64,000 nt of DNA from positions 62,001 to 126,000 of the forward strand of contig JAHIUA010000023.1 in NCBI GenBank assembly GCA_018817385.1, given 5' to 3'. Shown piece after piece: positions 10,873 through 20,578 of the stretch. The DNA comes from Pseudomonadota bacterium. Its GTDB lineage: Bacteria > Desulfobacterota > Desulfobulbia > Desulfobulbales > Desulfocapsaceae. Positions within the stretch are counted from its first letter, which is position 1; each line of letters opens with the position of its first letter. A program made the translations under genes and the position numbers. Under the pieces are notes generated by a model, which searched no databases, was not told the origin of the DNA, and worked only from the letters and a program-made list of their open reading frames with translations.

Positions 10873-11532
10873 CTAAATTCGGTTCCAGTCATTTAAGGCA
10901 TGTGCTTTGAACCACGAGACAGGTGCCATTTTTCTGAAATCATTTAACTTATGATGAAAAGAGCAAGCCCCAAGTCTATTACCGCATTCGCAGGGACAAG
11001 GTCTTTTGTTTGCTATTCGTTTTTTGACACCCAATAACTGAATAGCCTGTGTTATTTGGGCGCGTTCCGGTAGTCCAAGTAAGTGGGAATAGTCATCCAC
11101 GATGCCTTGCTCACCATGGGCTAATTCACCAAATACAAAGTCACCACCATTTCTCAATTTGTAAGAAATAGCATAGAGATATGGTACAAGGCATTTGCTA
11201 GCAAAACCGCTCAAGTCGGGAAAACTATGGACTTTTTTCAGAAGCCTGAGTGGAGATCCAAGGCATAGTGAACCATCTGGATTAACGTGGAAATTTCCGT
11301 CCTTTGGAATTTTCCCGCCCGTTTCTTTAACCTTTGGCAGTGCCTGAGGGAATTTTTCTGGCACGATGATTTCCAGTTTGTAGCTGTCTTCAATTTCTTC
11401 ACTGCCGGAAATATCAGCTTTGAAATGGAATTTGCCACGCAGGCATACACCAGCATTAAAGCATGGTGCTGTTGACATGCTAGGGTAATCATCCAGAAAT
11501 TGGTTCAAACATTTCAATACGTTTACTCCCAT
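10873..11532 (-). CDS. Prokaryotic E2-like protein with C-terminal Cys-rich segment
   Basis: E2-like YKLEIIVPEKFPQALPKVKETGG... and FHVNPDGSLCLGSP (candidate catalytic Cys); PCPCECGNRLGAC tail; next to a CD-NTase. Confidence 0.7.
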   Translation of the reverse strand: MGVNVLKCLNQFLDDYPSMSTAPCFNAGVCLRGKFHFKADISGSEEIEDSYKLEIIVPEKFPQALPKVKETGGKIPKDGNFHVNPDGSLCLGSPLRLLKKVHSFPDLSGFASKCLVPYLYAISYKLRNGGDFVFGELAHGEQGIVDDYSHLLGLPERAQITQAIQLLGVKKRIANKRPCPCECGNRLGACSFHHKLNDFRKMAPVSWFKAHALNDWNRI

Positions 11533-11536
11533 TTAT

Positions 11537-12730
11537 CTACCATCGCCAAGGTCTGGCTGAGTCTTGTCGGTCAATGGTGTGAGTCTTAGGAGTTATGATG
11601 TTAACTGTGGCTGCACTGACACCCAGCTGTTTCTCCAGCTCTGACTGGTTTACACGCAATGAAAACTTTTCGTTCATCTGATCACAAAGAAATTCTGTAT
11701 TTGTCGTAGAAGTAAGATGCTGGAAGTCTTTTTTTGCCTGCAGAAGCCATGCATTGAAGTTTTCCTCAAGCCTTAGATGTAAACAATCACTCCTGTACCA
11801 GCGGTCTGCAAAGTCTTCGTTCGGGTCAACAGGATTGGGAACTCGTGGCTTGGCAGTATTGACGAGGCCTCCCATTTTTTCCAACACATTCCCCAAAGCA
11901 GCGACAATATCGATTTCACCGCTATAGGCTCTCGCAGCAAGTGTTGTGATAATGATAGAGATCGGTTTGGAGTCAGGATTATCCTTACACCAATTGTCTC
12001 TATGCCGTTTCATAAGTTGAATCACACGCTGCAACGGTGTCTTTTTCTTAAACAAAGGCACATCATCAACTTGAGCCTTTTCCAGAAGGATTCTGGTTTG
12101 TTGCGGATTCATCCTGTATTCAAACCATTTTGCATAGCCTTCCGGGTTGCTTATATTCCAGTTACTGCAAATATTCGTAAAGCCTTCATGACGATCATCA
12201 GTAATCGAAACCGTTGTCTGGGAAGCAGCCCCCGCAACGAAGTCATCTAATCCAGTTTTGCGCAGAGATTCCAGAATAGTCTTGCGTCCCACTTCATCTG
12301 CCGGTATGCAGGGAACAATATCCATGTGAAAACTGAGGTCATCTTGATACTCAAGACGCCAGCAGCGATGCTTAGGCTCAAGCTCTTTTTTAATGCCCCG
12401 TCCCTTCCGGTAGGCCTCAAGCTCAATCCCGATAACCTTTTTCAGGGATTCTTGTGTATGGCTGTCCTTGTCTATACCGTCTCGGAGTTTGCAAGCAAGG
12501 TCGAGGTCGTACTCCTCGCTCTCGTCAAGAGGCCGAATGGCTGTACCAAGACGGAAGGAGCCCTGCGGGAAAATATGTGGGTTGTTAGCTGATACAGCAG
12601 ACTCTTTACGGTCGAACCACTCTCCAAGATCTTCGTACCTTTTACGTGCTTTATCATAGGCTGAATCAGGGAGCTCCAGCAGTTTGATCATGTTTTCGAT
12701 AATGACTTTCTTTTGTTCGTTGGTTATCAT
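11537..12730 (-). CDS. CD-NTase (CBASS-type nucleotidyltransferase) 1
   Basis: FPQGSFRLGTAIRPLDESEEYDLDLACKL nucleotidyltransferase signature; adjacent HNH-SAVED and E2-like genes. Confidence 0.85.
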   Translation of the reverse strand: MITNEQKKVIIENMIKLLELPDSAYDKARKRYEDLGEWFDRKESAVSANNPHIFPQGSFRLGTAIRPLDESEEYDLDLACKLRDGIDKDSHTQESLKKVIGIELEAYRKGRGIKKELEPKHRCWRLEYQDDLSFHMDIVPCIPADEVGRKTILESLRKTGLDDFVAGAASQTTVSITDDRHEGFTNICSNWNISNPEGYAKWFEYRMNPQQTRILLEKAQVDDVPLFKKKTPLQRVIQLMKRHRDNWCKDNPDSKPISIIITTLAARAYSGEIDIVAALGNVLEKMGGLVNTAKPRVPNPVDPNEDFADRWYRSDCLHLRLEENFNAWLLQAKKDFQHLTSTTNTEFLCDQMNEKFSLRVNQSELEKQLGVSAATVNIITPKTHTIDRQDSARPWRW

Positions 12731-13899
12731 TGGCTGTCTCCTATGGTTATTGCTTTTATAAATTTACCTTCTTTGTAGTTTTGGTCATAAATGACCCACG
12801 GCATATCTGCTTTCGGCATTCTTACTCTACCCATTTCAATGGAACAGGAGATAGCCATAGCTGGGAAAACCGAAAGAGGTGTTGTTGAACCATGGGCCTC
12901 TTTAATCAAAACCATGATCTTACGTATAATTGTTCTCATCATCGAAAGTTGTGCCTTTGAGCGAATGGTGTCGTTACCAATGTAACGTTCGGGAGCAGTC
13001 AGTTCCCATATCGATACATTTTCGCCAATGACCGTTTTTATTCGCTCAAAGCCGATGAAGTCGCTTAGCGAAATAACAAGTGCCGGATCGCCGGATAGCT
13101 CCCTGGGTTTTTTTATGACAAACTCAAAGCCTTCTGGAAAATCTTGCCAATGCCAGCCTTTGGGCTCTCTGATGGGCTGGTAGGTATCGACGGAAATCTT
13201 ATCCGTAAAAAGAGATCCCAACTGAATCAGCAGTGGAATGGGAGCCATAGAGAACAGCGAGAAATGTTTGGTCGGATCGGTTTCAATCAAGGGCAATACT
13301 TTCTGATCAAATGCCCGATTCAAATGTGCGGATTCCGATTCCCAGAAAGCTGCACTCTTATCTTCATGGGAGCAGGTCATTGAAAGGCAAACTGAGTTTT
13401 CTGAAACAGGATATCGCTCTGGAAACATTGCTTCCATGGCATCTTCCGGCTGTAGTGGCGATCTTTGTTCTCCGATATTACTACCATAAAGGACCACATG
13501 AGATTTTCTGTTGGCTGCAATGCCAGTAACTGTAACCACACGGTGCTCATGTTCTTTTTTCCATTTTTTGAGCAATAATGCAGAGTATTTGAGACCTTCC
13601 TTATCCTGATCGATTGTTTTGTGGCAGTCATGACACATCAGCATTAAGTTTCCAACATCATTCAGGCTCTGTGGGTTTGTCTTGAACGGTCCCCAGCCGC
13701 GTGGTCCCTCTTCAGAAAAGGAATAGATGTGCGCCTTCTCTGAGATGTTGACCCGCTCTTGGGTGACCGGAGACTTGTAGAGTATGCGGTTACACCCGTT
13801 AAATTGGCACCTTCCAGCAGCCCGAGCCCACAGTTCCCTTTCCACTTCTTTTTTAATATATCTGGTGACTTCTTTTGGTTTGTTCTCAGCCATATTCAA
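12727..13899 (-). CDS. HNH endonuclease-SAVED effector (Cap5-like)
   Basis: N-terminal HNH (GRCQFNGCNRIL...AHIYSFSEEGPRG...LNDVGNLMLMCHDCHKTID); C-terminal SAVED-like region; 4-bp overlap with CD-NTase 1. Confidence 0.82.
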   Translation of the reverse strand: MNMAENKPKEVTRYIKKEVERELWARAAGRCQFNGCNRILYKSPVTQERVNISEKAHIYSFSEEGPRGWGPFKTNPQSLNDVGNLMLMCHDCHKTIDQDKEGLKYSALLLKKWKKEHEHRVVTVTGIAANRKSHVVLYGSNIGEQRSPLQPEDAMEAMFPERYPVSENSVCLSMTCSHEDKSAAFWESESAHLNRAFDQKVLPLIETDPTKHFSLFSMAPIPLLIQLGSLFTDKISVDTYQPIREPKGWHWQDFPEGFEFVIKKPRELSGDPALVISLSDFIGFERIKTVIGENVSIWELTAPERYIGNDTIRSKAQLSMMRTIIRKIMVLIKEAHGSTTPLSVFPAMAISCSIEMGRVRMPKADMPWVIYDQNYKEGKFIKAITIGDSQ

Positions 13900-15449
13900 A
13901 CGACCCTCACTATAAATTCACCGCTACGTGCTACGCACATACTGTTTTTTACAATGAAGCACTCAACCCAATGAACACCGGTGTAAGCAGTCGCTTCTTT
14001 TTGGGTTAGGCCGCCAACACCAGCTGTTGTTGATGGACGAATTTGCCCTCGTAGTTGACCCCAATTTTCAGCCTCCTCCCCAGTGTTCACCACTTGCCAG
14101 AAAACCTGAAAAGGAGACTGAACATTAGTTGTGGCAGTAAACAGAAGATCCACCTTCTTCTTTAGAGGATCACCCGATTGAAAGCTTTCCCAGCTCCTGT
14201 AATTTTTGAACTTTGCAGTTATTTTGGCAGAAAGTACCAGGCTGATAGGCCAGCAAGGTTTTTCTCTATGCGGCACATTGAAGACCAATGCCCTGATTGT
14301 TGAGGTGGTTAGTGCTCTATTCGCTTCATCGAAACCTAAAGCGTTGATATAGTGGCTTTCATTCAGGCTTTCGGCGATATTTGTAAAATCATCTTTGACC
14401 CATGTTACCCATTTAAAAAAAGCCTTTGCTCTTGCATGATTGTCTTCGTGCCACTTGTCGGCAAAATTTTCGCCATAGTTTGTCGGGTTGGGGATATTCC
14501 AGGTTCCATCAGCTCTTCGTGTAATCAAGGTATATGACGAGTTAGCAATGGCTTCATCGAAACGAAACGTCGGCTGCATCTGGTCGGCATGTCTGGAGAA
14601 GGTATCGACCAGGTTGCCCAGTGTCTCATAGATAGTTGATTCATTTCGATAGGCCTGCGTTGCTAAAACAGTGATAATCATCGAAATTGGTTTGTATTTT
14701 TCATTTTCATGATGACAGAATCGCACATCTCGATGTCTTTTAAGTAACTGAATAGCTCTCTGCAAAGATGTTTTTACGTGGATGTTTGGAATAGAGTCTC
14801 TGTCTGTAAAGAGCCCGTCTTGCCTGTAGCTTTCGAATAGAAGCTGTTTTTGATCCAGTTTGACACTGTCAAAGGTGGCTTTGTTTTTATCGTAAAACCA
14901 TTCTGCAAAATCTTTGGGATTACTGGTTGTCCAATTATACGAATTATCTTCACTGTTTTGGTTAGTTACCGCAATTGCACTGCGATGCCAATAATGGTCA
15001 CTGAAGGTATTCCATTCCTCCTGCACTGATGGCAAGATATCCATATGAAAGCCAATACCATCTTGCTCAGCATAATTCAGGGTCCAGCATCTTTTACCCT
15101 CGTCATCCAGCATCTTTGAGTACGTGCCGTGCTCTTTCAAATGATCTCCAACCTGATGCTTTACGACATCTGCGGTGGTCTTTTCCTTTTCGTGCTCGAG
15201 CCGGCAAACGATATCAATGTCATAGTCAGCGTCCTTGCTGTCTTTATATGGGCGGATTTCAGTGCCAAGTTTAAAAGAGCCCTGTAGGTAAATTTCCGGC
15301 TGGCCGGTCGCATCCTGGTATTCACCTTCCGTCAGGTAAGTCTGTATGGATTGAAAACGTTCTATTGCCTGCCTGTACTTGGATGGTGATATATCCAGTT
15401 TTGATGCTGCATTAAGCAGAGCCTCCTCACGAGAAATGATATTACTCAC
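13896..15449 (-). CDS. CD-NTase 2 with AGS-C-like C-terminal sensor domain
   Basis: YLQGSFKLGTEIRPYKDSKDADYDIDIVCRLE; C-terminal FQVFWQVVNTGEEAENWGQLRGQI...TAYTGVHWVECFIVKNSMCVARS resembles AGS-C. Confidence 0.85.
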   Translation of the reverse strand: MSNIISREEALLNAASKLDISPSKYRQAIERFQSIQTYLTEGEYQDATGQPEIYLQGSFKLGTEIRPYKDSKDADYDIDIVCRLEHEKEKTTADVVKHQVGDHLKEHGTYSKMLDDEGKRCWTLNYAEQDGIGFHMDILPSVQEEWNTFSDHYWHRSAIAVTNQNSEDNSYNWTTSNPKDFAEWFYDKNKATFDSVKLDQKQLLFESYRQDGLFTDRDSIPNIHVKTSLQRAIQLLKRHRDVRFCHHENEKYKPISMIITVLATQAYRNESTIYETLGNLVDTFSRHADQMQPTFRFDEAIANSSYTLITRRADGTWNIPNPTNYGENFADKWHEDNHARAKAFFKWVTWVKDDFTNIAESLNESHYINALGFDEANRALTTSTIRALVFNVPHREKPCWPISLVLSAKITAKFKNYRSWESFQSGDPLKKKVDLLFTATTNVQSPFQVFWQVVNTGEEAENWGQLRGQIRPSTTAGVGGLTQKEATAYTGVHWVECFIVKNSMCVARSGEFIVRVV

Positions 15450-16377
15450 CTGTAGATCTCTCCTTCACAATAAATTCCCGGATTGCTTCAGAATGGTGTG
15501 TGAAGTCATGATCCGCTTTGGTTAGTAAATCATCAATTGTTGACACATCATCCATCGGCAATGGTAAATCTGTTTCGAAATCAATCCGTTTTATCTGCTC
15601 AAGGCGAAGTTGAAGCCGCAAGTAATTCATGGCACTTTGACTCTGCAATGACAGAATGAAGTTGATAAACTCTTTTTGCTTCCAGCCGGTTGCTAATCCC
15701 CAGCTGCGCGACATATCTGTGCCGTACATTGTTTTGGAATGCCCGGTGCCGATAGTCAGTATCTGAATATCGTCTTGATTGACTCCAAGACGTTTCTGGG
15801 CATCGATCACTGCAGTCAAGGCGGGGTTGTTTGCCCAAAGCCCACCATCAGCAAGGAGATAATGGTCAAGCTTGTGTGGATCGAAATATGTTGGTGCAGA
15901 GCAGGAGGCCAATACTGCATCTTTGACCAGAACGTTATTGTCTCGAGTGAATTCTTTCGAGTAGCCTGATTTCAAAACATGAACACATCCGTTGCCGATA
16001 TCGGTCGACGGAATGAGGAGTGGTTTCTCTATTTCACCCAATCGCTTTTCTTGAAAAACACCTTCCAGCACAGTCTTCAAGCAGTGTGAGTTGTAGACAC
16101 TGCTTAGCATCGGCTGAATTTTACTAGGCACGAATTTTTTCTTTTTCTCAAAAATTCCGGCTCCGTGCTCGCTGTACATTTCGACAATATGAGCAGCGGG
16201 CACACCGGTAGCAATTCCGGCTGCGATAATAGAGCCGGTGCTTGTCCCAGCGATCATATCGAAAGATTCGTACAGATCAACTTGAAGGCGTTCTTCAATA
16301 CAGCGAAGGATATGGGCTGGATATATACCGCGAATCCCGCCACCATCAATGCTCAATATTTTGAAAGTTTTTCCCAT
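15442..16377 (-). CDS. capV: Patatin-like phospholipase (CapV-like CBASS effector)
   Basis: LSIDGGGIRGIYPAHIL, GTSTGS (GxSxG), DGGLWANNP (DGG) patatin motifs; overlaps CD-NTase 2. Confidence 0.88.
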   Translation of the reverse strand: MGKTFKILSIDGGGIRGIYPAHILRCIEERLQVDLYESFDMIAGTSTGSIIAAGIATGVPAAHIVEMYSEHGAGIFEKKKKFVPSKIQPMLSSVYNSHCLKTVLEGVFQEKRLGEIEKPLLIPSTDIGNGCVHVLKSGYSKEFTRDNNVLVKDAVLASCSAPTYFDPHKLDHYLLADGGLWANNPALTAVIDAQKRLGVNQDDIQILTIGTGHSKTMYGTDMSRSWGLATGWKQKEFINFILSLQSQSAMNYLRLQLRLEQIKRIDFETDLPLPMDDVSTIDDLLTKADHDFTHHSEAIREFIVKERSTGE

Positions 16378-16386
16378 TCATTCTCC

Positions 16387-16620
16387 TTAGTTGTTATCTT
16401 TTGGTGGACACGGATCGTTACCATAGCTGTTGCCCGCTCGTATTTTTCCGTCCTGTCCATGGATTTTGGTCTCTGACTTTTGGTTCCTAGCAATATTCTG
16501 TGCCACTTCTATGGCTTGTGCCTGCGTCTGGGTCACTTTGGTTGCCTTGCTGTTGCCAGCGCCTTTAACCGCCCAGCCTTCTGGATGTTTTACAACATGT
16601 TGATTTTTACCCTTTGCCAT
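16387..16620 (-). CDS. DUF2188-like small protein
   Basis: QHVVKHPEGWAVKGAGNSKATKVTQTQAQAIEVAQNIARNQKSETKIHGQDGKIRAGNSYGNDPCPPKDNN; resembles the ORF at 34100. Confidence 0.75.
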   Translation of the reverse strand: MAKGKNQHVVKHPEGWAVKGAGNSKATKVTQTQAQAIEVAQNIARNQKSETKIHGQDGKIRAGNSYGNDPCPPKDNN

Positions 16621-16622
16621 AA

Positions 16623-17873
16623 TTAAGCCTCCTTGTATTTATTTAGGATTTCTGGTTTTGCCCGCCACGTACCGGTGAGCATTCTTTGCATTAGGCCACG
16701 CTTCTGGGTTTTGTATTTATCCGCCAAAACTTTCATCAGATCGATTTCCTGCCGGGCGGCTGATAAGGTTTCGGCTATTTGCTGTTGATCATTTATGTTG
16801 TCAGGTATGAGGATATCCAATAATAAAAAGGCGTCTAGTTTTACAGCCATGCGCTCAATTAACGTTCCCTCTGTTTTGGTAGCATAAATCCCAATTTGCC
16901 GAGGGCAGGTTAAAAGGTGCGTTAAGAAATCAACATCAACTGCATTGCTATTAATCTTAAGAACTTCGTATATAGGTGAAATTAAGACATTATGATTAAC
17001 CTCAGAGCGTGCTATTGCTCCCCAGCGGAGATTTGCTGGGTTGAAAGCAATATCGTTCGGAAAAACAATTTTGTATTTTTTATTGTTTGTATCTTTTACT
17101 AAAGCTTGACGGTTGTATCTGTCTGTTTTTTCGGTGATTCCGTCTTCAATGGTTAACGAGTACAAGGGGCATGCTTCCGTTGGTATTGACCTTTTGTTTC
17201 TTGACGTAAGCAAGCTACCTATTTTTACTTTTTTCCAATGAGAATTTAGTGAACTTCTTGGAACAAAAAATTTTTGATAAAGCGCATTTAAATGTTTTTT
17301 CTTTGCTTGAATAATTCGGCCTGTTTTCTCGATAGCCTCATCCCAGGTGGAAAGCAAATCGGCAATGGCTTTTTGTTCCGAATAAGGTGGTAAAATAATA
17401 GGAATTTTTTCTACCACTTTTTTGTTAATTTTAACCATGGTATTGCTGGTACCTGAAGCACAGCTTTGGATGTACTTTCTTACTTGCGGACTTCTTAGGT
17501 AACTTTCCAAATACTCCCTGTACACTTGATTTTCGTCTACACGAAATCTTATTAGCAGATCTGGATATGAGCAATTTTCAATCTCATCTCGAAAAAGCAT
17601 TGTTCGTCCAACTTTATCCAATGTATTTGATCGGCTTATTAGAAAATCACCGAATTCTAAAAGAAAATCTTTAACTCTAGCATCATCTATTGGAGCAGGT
17701 TTAGCTTGAGTCGGGTCAAATCCATTTTCAGTTAAGTTCCCCAAACTTAAAATCCAATTTCCATTCGATTTTTCGGGACAATTTGGAGAGTAGCCATTCT
17801 TGAAATCTTTATTTACGAGTTTTTTGAGCATTGTTTGTTTCCAGCCGACGGGAAGTTCGTATCTTTGCTTCAT
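16623..17873 (-). CDS. hsdS: Type I R-M specificity subunit HsdS, two TRDs
   Basis: Two TRD/coiled-coil repeats: IILPPYSEQKAIADLLSTWDEAIEKT and LIPDNINDQQQIAETLSAARQEI. Confidence 0.93.
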   Translation of the reverse strand: MKQRYELPVGWKQTMLKKLVNKDFKNGYSPNCPEKSNGNWILSLGNLTENGFDPTQAKPAPIDDARVKDFLLEFGDFLISRSNTLDKVGRTMLFRDEIENCSYPDLLIRFRVDENQVYREYLESYLRSPQVRKYIQSCASGTSNTMVKINKKVVEKIPIILPPYSEQKAIADLLSTWDEAIEKTGRIIQAKKKHLNALYQKFFVPRSSLNSHWKKVKIGSLLTSRNKRSIPTEACPLYSLTIEDGITEKTDRYNRQALVKDTNNKKYKIVFPNDIAFNPANLRWGAIARSEVNHNVLISPIYEVLKINSNAVDVDFLTHLLTCPRQIGIYATKTEGTLIERMAVKLDAFLLLDILIPDNINDQQQIAETLSAARQEIDLMKVLADKYKTQKRGLMQRMLTGTWRAKPEILNKYKEA

Positions 17874-19438
17874 CGCTGAATCCCCTTGAGCTTGTCGGAC
17901 ATCCTCGCCCGCACATCAATCAGCTCTTTTTCCAATTCCTCAATTTCCAGCTGTACGGCATCTATATCGATCTCCCCTTCTTCTTCAAAGGTATCCACAT
18001 AGCGGGGTATATTGAGGTTGAAGTCGTTTTCTTTGATCTCTTCGTAGTCGGCGATATGTGCATATTTTTCCACTTCGGAACGAGTGGTGTAGGTTTTCAT
18101 TATTTTTTCCAGATGATCTTCCGAAAGGGTGTTCTGTTTTTTGTCTAATATAAATTCCCGGCTGGCTTCCACAAAAATGACATTTTTGCAAGATTCTTTC
18201 GCTCCGCCTTTTTCTCGAGCTCGGTCAAACACCAAAATGGCCACCGGGATATTAGTGGTTGGGAAGAGGTTGCCCGGAAGTCCGATCACAGCATCAAGGA
18301 GGTTTTCCTCAATCATTTTTTCGCGGATTCGCCCTTCGGCAGCTCCACGAAAAAGAACCCCGTTTGGAACAACCACTGCAACACGCCCATTTTTTTCCAG
18401 AGCAATCTCTACCATGTGACTTATAAACGCCCAGTCACCCTTGCTCTTAGGAGGGACGCCTCGCCAGAAACGGTTGTACCGATCGCTCTCAGCACTTTCC
18501 GCACCCCATTTGTCTAGAGAAAATGGAGGATTAGCCACAACGCAGTTGAATTTCATCAGGCGGTCATTTTCCACCAGAAGCGGACTGTTTAGGGTGTCGC
18601 ACCATTCCACCCGGGCACTGTCAAAACTGTGCAAGAACATATTCATGCGACAGAGGGCCCAAGTACTGCCGTTGGATTCTTGGCCGAACAGGGCAAAATT
18701 GCGGTCGCCGACCTGTTTTGCCGCCTGAATCAAAAGGCCACCAGAGCCACAAGCAGGGTCGCAGATACGGTCACCAGGTTTTGGCCCAGCAAGTTTGGCT
18801 ACCAGTTCTGTTACCTTCAGTGGGGTAAAGAACTCTCCAGCCTTTTTGCCTGAATCTGAGGCAAAACGTTCAATCAAATAGATATAGGTGCTGCCAATTA
18901 CATCTTCTGAAACGAGACTGGGTTTCATGTTGAGCTGTGGTTTGTGGAAATCCTCCAGCAGCTGCTTTAAACGACGGTTGCGATCTTTGGTTTTGCCGAG
19001 GTTGGCCTCGCTGTTGAAGTCGATATTACGGAAAACCCCTTCGAGCTTACTCTTGTTTGACTCCTCTATGTGGTCGAGGACGATATTGATCAGTTCGCCG
19101 ATGTTGGCGGTCGGACTACGTTCGTAAAGGCTGTAATAGGTTGCAGGAAACTCATCCAGAATAGTAACTTTACCTGTCTTCTCATCTTTTTCGGTTAATT
19201 TAACAACTGGGAGAACAAAACGTTCCCTTTCCAGCTTGCGTCGGATGCGGGCATCGTCATCTCCATACTGTTTTTGATATGTTTCATAATGATCCTGCCA
19301 TACATCAGAGATATATTTTAAAAACAACATCACAAGGATATAGTCTTTGTACTGTGCCGGATCAACAACTCCTCTAAAGGTGTCACACGCTGCCCATGCT
19401 GCGTTGTTGATGTCTCTTTGATCAATCTTGCTGCTCAT
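17870..19438 (-). CDS. hsdM: Type I R-M DNA methyltransferase HsdM
   Basis: SDSGKKAGEFFTPLKVTELVAKL, DPACGSGGLLIQA, CVVANPPFS (NPPF). Confidence 0.96.
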   Translation of the reverse strand: MSSKIDQRDINNAAWAACDTFRGVVDPAQYKDYILVMLFLKYISDVWQDHYETYQKQYGDDDARIRRKLERERFVLPVVKLTEKDEKTGKVTILDEFPATYYSLYERSPTANIGELINIVLDHIEESNKSKLEGVFRNIDFNSEANLGKTKDRNRRLKQLLEDFHKPQLNMKPSLVSEDVIGSTYIYLIERFASDSGKKAGEFFTPLKVTELVAKLAGPKPGDRICDPACGSGGLLIQAAKQVGDRNFALFGQESNGSTWALCRMNMFLHSFDSARVEWCDTLNSPLLVENDRLMKFNCVVANPPFSLDKWGAESAESDRYNRFWRGVPPKSKGDWAFISHMVEIALEKNGRVAVVVPNGVLFRGAAEGRIREKMIEENLLDAVIGLPGNLFPTTNIPVAILVFDRAREKGGAKESCKNVIFVEASREFILDKKQNTLSEDHLEKIMKTYTTRSEVEKYAHIADYEEIKENDFNLNIPRYVDTFEEEGEIDIDAVQLEIEELEKELIDVRARMSDKLKGIQR

Positions 19439-19441
19439 TCT

Positions 19442-20020
19442 TTACTCTCCTTTTGCAAACCGCATTAATACTGTTGAAATATATTGCTCCCGCTTTTCAG
19501 CCAGCGTGCTCAATAAGCTTTGTTCCCGAGCGGATAGTGAGGCCAGCTCGACAATATTCTTTTGTTGTTCCAGGGTGGGAAGGAAAACCTCGAGATCTTC
19601 GATGGCTTGCTTGCTGATCATCTTTTGGACCGTCCCTTTAGCTCTGCTTGTCAAAAATATCTGTGCATCCCTCTGGCTGATATACCAGTTCAGGTATTCC
19701 GGCAGAATTTTGTTTAATTTTGTAACTCTGATTCTCAGTAGAGGAGCAGTCACAACAGCTTTGCCTGGATCTTCCATAAGAATTGCTGCAGTAGTAACCT
19801 GACCTCTCGACCTGAACACTAGGTCTCCTTTTCGTGCCAAATGGCGGTCTTTGACAGCGTCCATGTCTATTTTTACGAATTCACTACAGTCGACAGTGTT
19901 GTTGTGAAGTAGGTCTTTCATTTGGATAACTGCAACCTTGCCACCTGCTGAGGCTTCAAGGCGTGACCTGAATGAGTATCCTGTTTGCACTGTTGCCAAT
20001 TTTTTTATGTTCACTTTCAT
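19442..20020 (-). CDS. HsdS-like half-subunit (single TRD)
   Basis: 192 aa, LATVQTGYSFRSR... and LEVFLPTLEQQKNIVELASLSAREQSLL; first gene of the operon. Confidence 0.8.
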   Translation of the reverse strand: MKVNIKKLATVQTGYSFRSRLEASAGGKVAVIQMKDLLHNNTVDCSEFVKIDMDAVKDRHLARKGDLVFRSRGQVTTAAILMEDPGKAVVTAPLLRIRVTKLNKILPEYLNWYISQRDAQIFLTSRAKGTVQKMISKQAIEDLEVFLPTLEQQKNIVELASLSAREQSLLSTLAEKREQYISTVLMRFAKGE

Positions 20021-20058
20021 AACCCGTCCTTCATTGTGCTATAATGTCATTTCTGTAT

Positions 20059-20087
20059 AATGTACAAACGTTCTGACGGTTCGTCAA
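20059..20087 (-). promoter_or_regulatory. Candidate sigma70-type promoter of the defence operon
   Basis: Minus strand TTGACG (20087-20082), 17-nt spacer, TACATT (20064-20059), about 40 bp upstream of the 20020 start. Confidence 0.4.
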
Positions 20088-20365
20088 GCCCAAAGTGCAA
20101 AAATAGCGTTACTGTATTGTGCCCTGACGGGAGGTGATCAGCTTCCAGAAGGTATCTTGGAGGTTTTTTAGTTTGATTTCGGTGGATTATGGGTTGTTCT
20201 GCCATTAGAAAAACTCTTCACGGGGAAGACAGAATTTGAATTATCAATTGATTGGTGTATGGTGGGGGAAGGCATTAGCCGCTCACTTGACATATTCATG
20301 GAGAGTGGTAATTCTCAGGAAGAGGCATATGTTATAGCCGCTTTACTACTATCAAGAGGGATAGC

Positions 20366-20569
20366 ATGACTATTGGAACAATCAGCATTATTATAGGGGT
20401 GGTTCTCTTGGTCCTTCTTAAATTGTTCTTTAAGGATGAGAAAAGGTCTGGTCAGAATAAAGGGCTTCATGGGGGTGACCATGATGAGTTGTTTAAGGAA
20501 GAACCAGAATTTGATCGTACTTGGTCTTTTCTTCCTGGGAACATTTTTCATCGTCCTAATGATGATTGA
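20366..20569 (+). CDS. Small single-pass membrane protein
   Basis: 67 aa, N-terminal hydrophobic segment TIGTISIIIGVVLLVLLKLFF; overlaps (ATGA) a preceding short plus-strand frame. Confidence 0.45.
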   Translation: MTIGTISIIIGVVLLVLLKLFFKDEKRSGQNKGLHGGDHDELFKEEPEFDRTWSFLPGNIFHRPNDD

Positions 20570-20578
20570 GAACGGCGT

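Noticed and set aside
11238-11492. 84-aa minus-strand ORF
   Set aside because: Alternative frame within the E2-like gene; no motif support.
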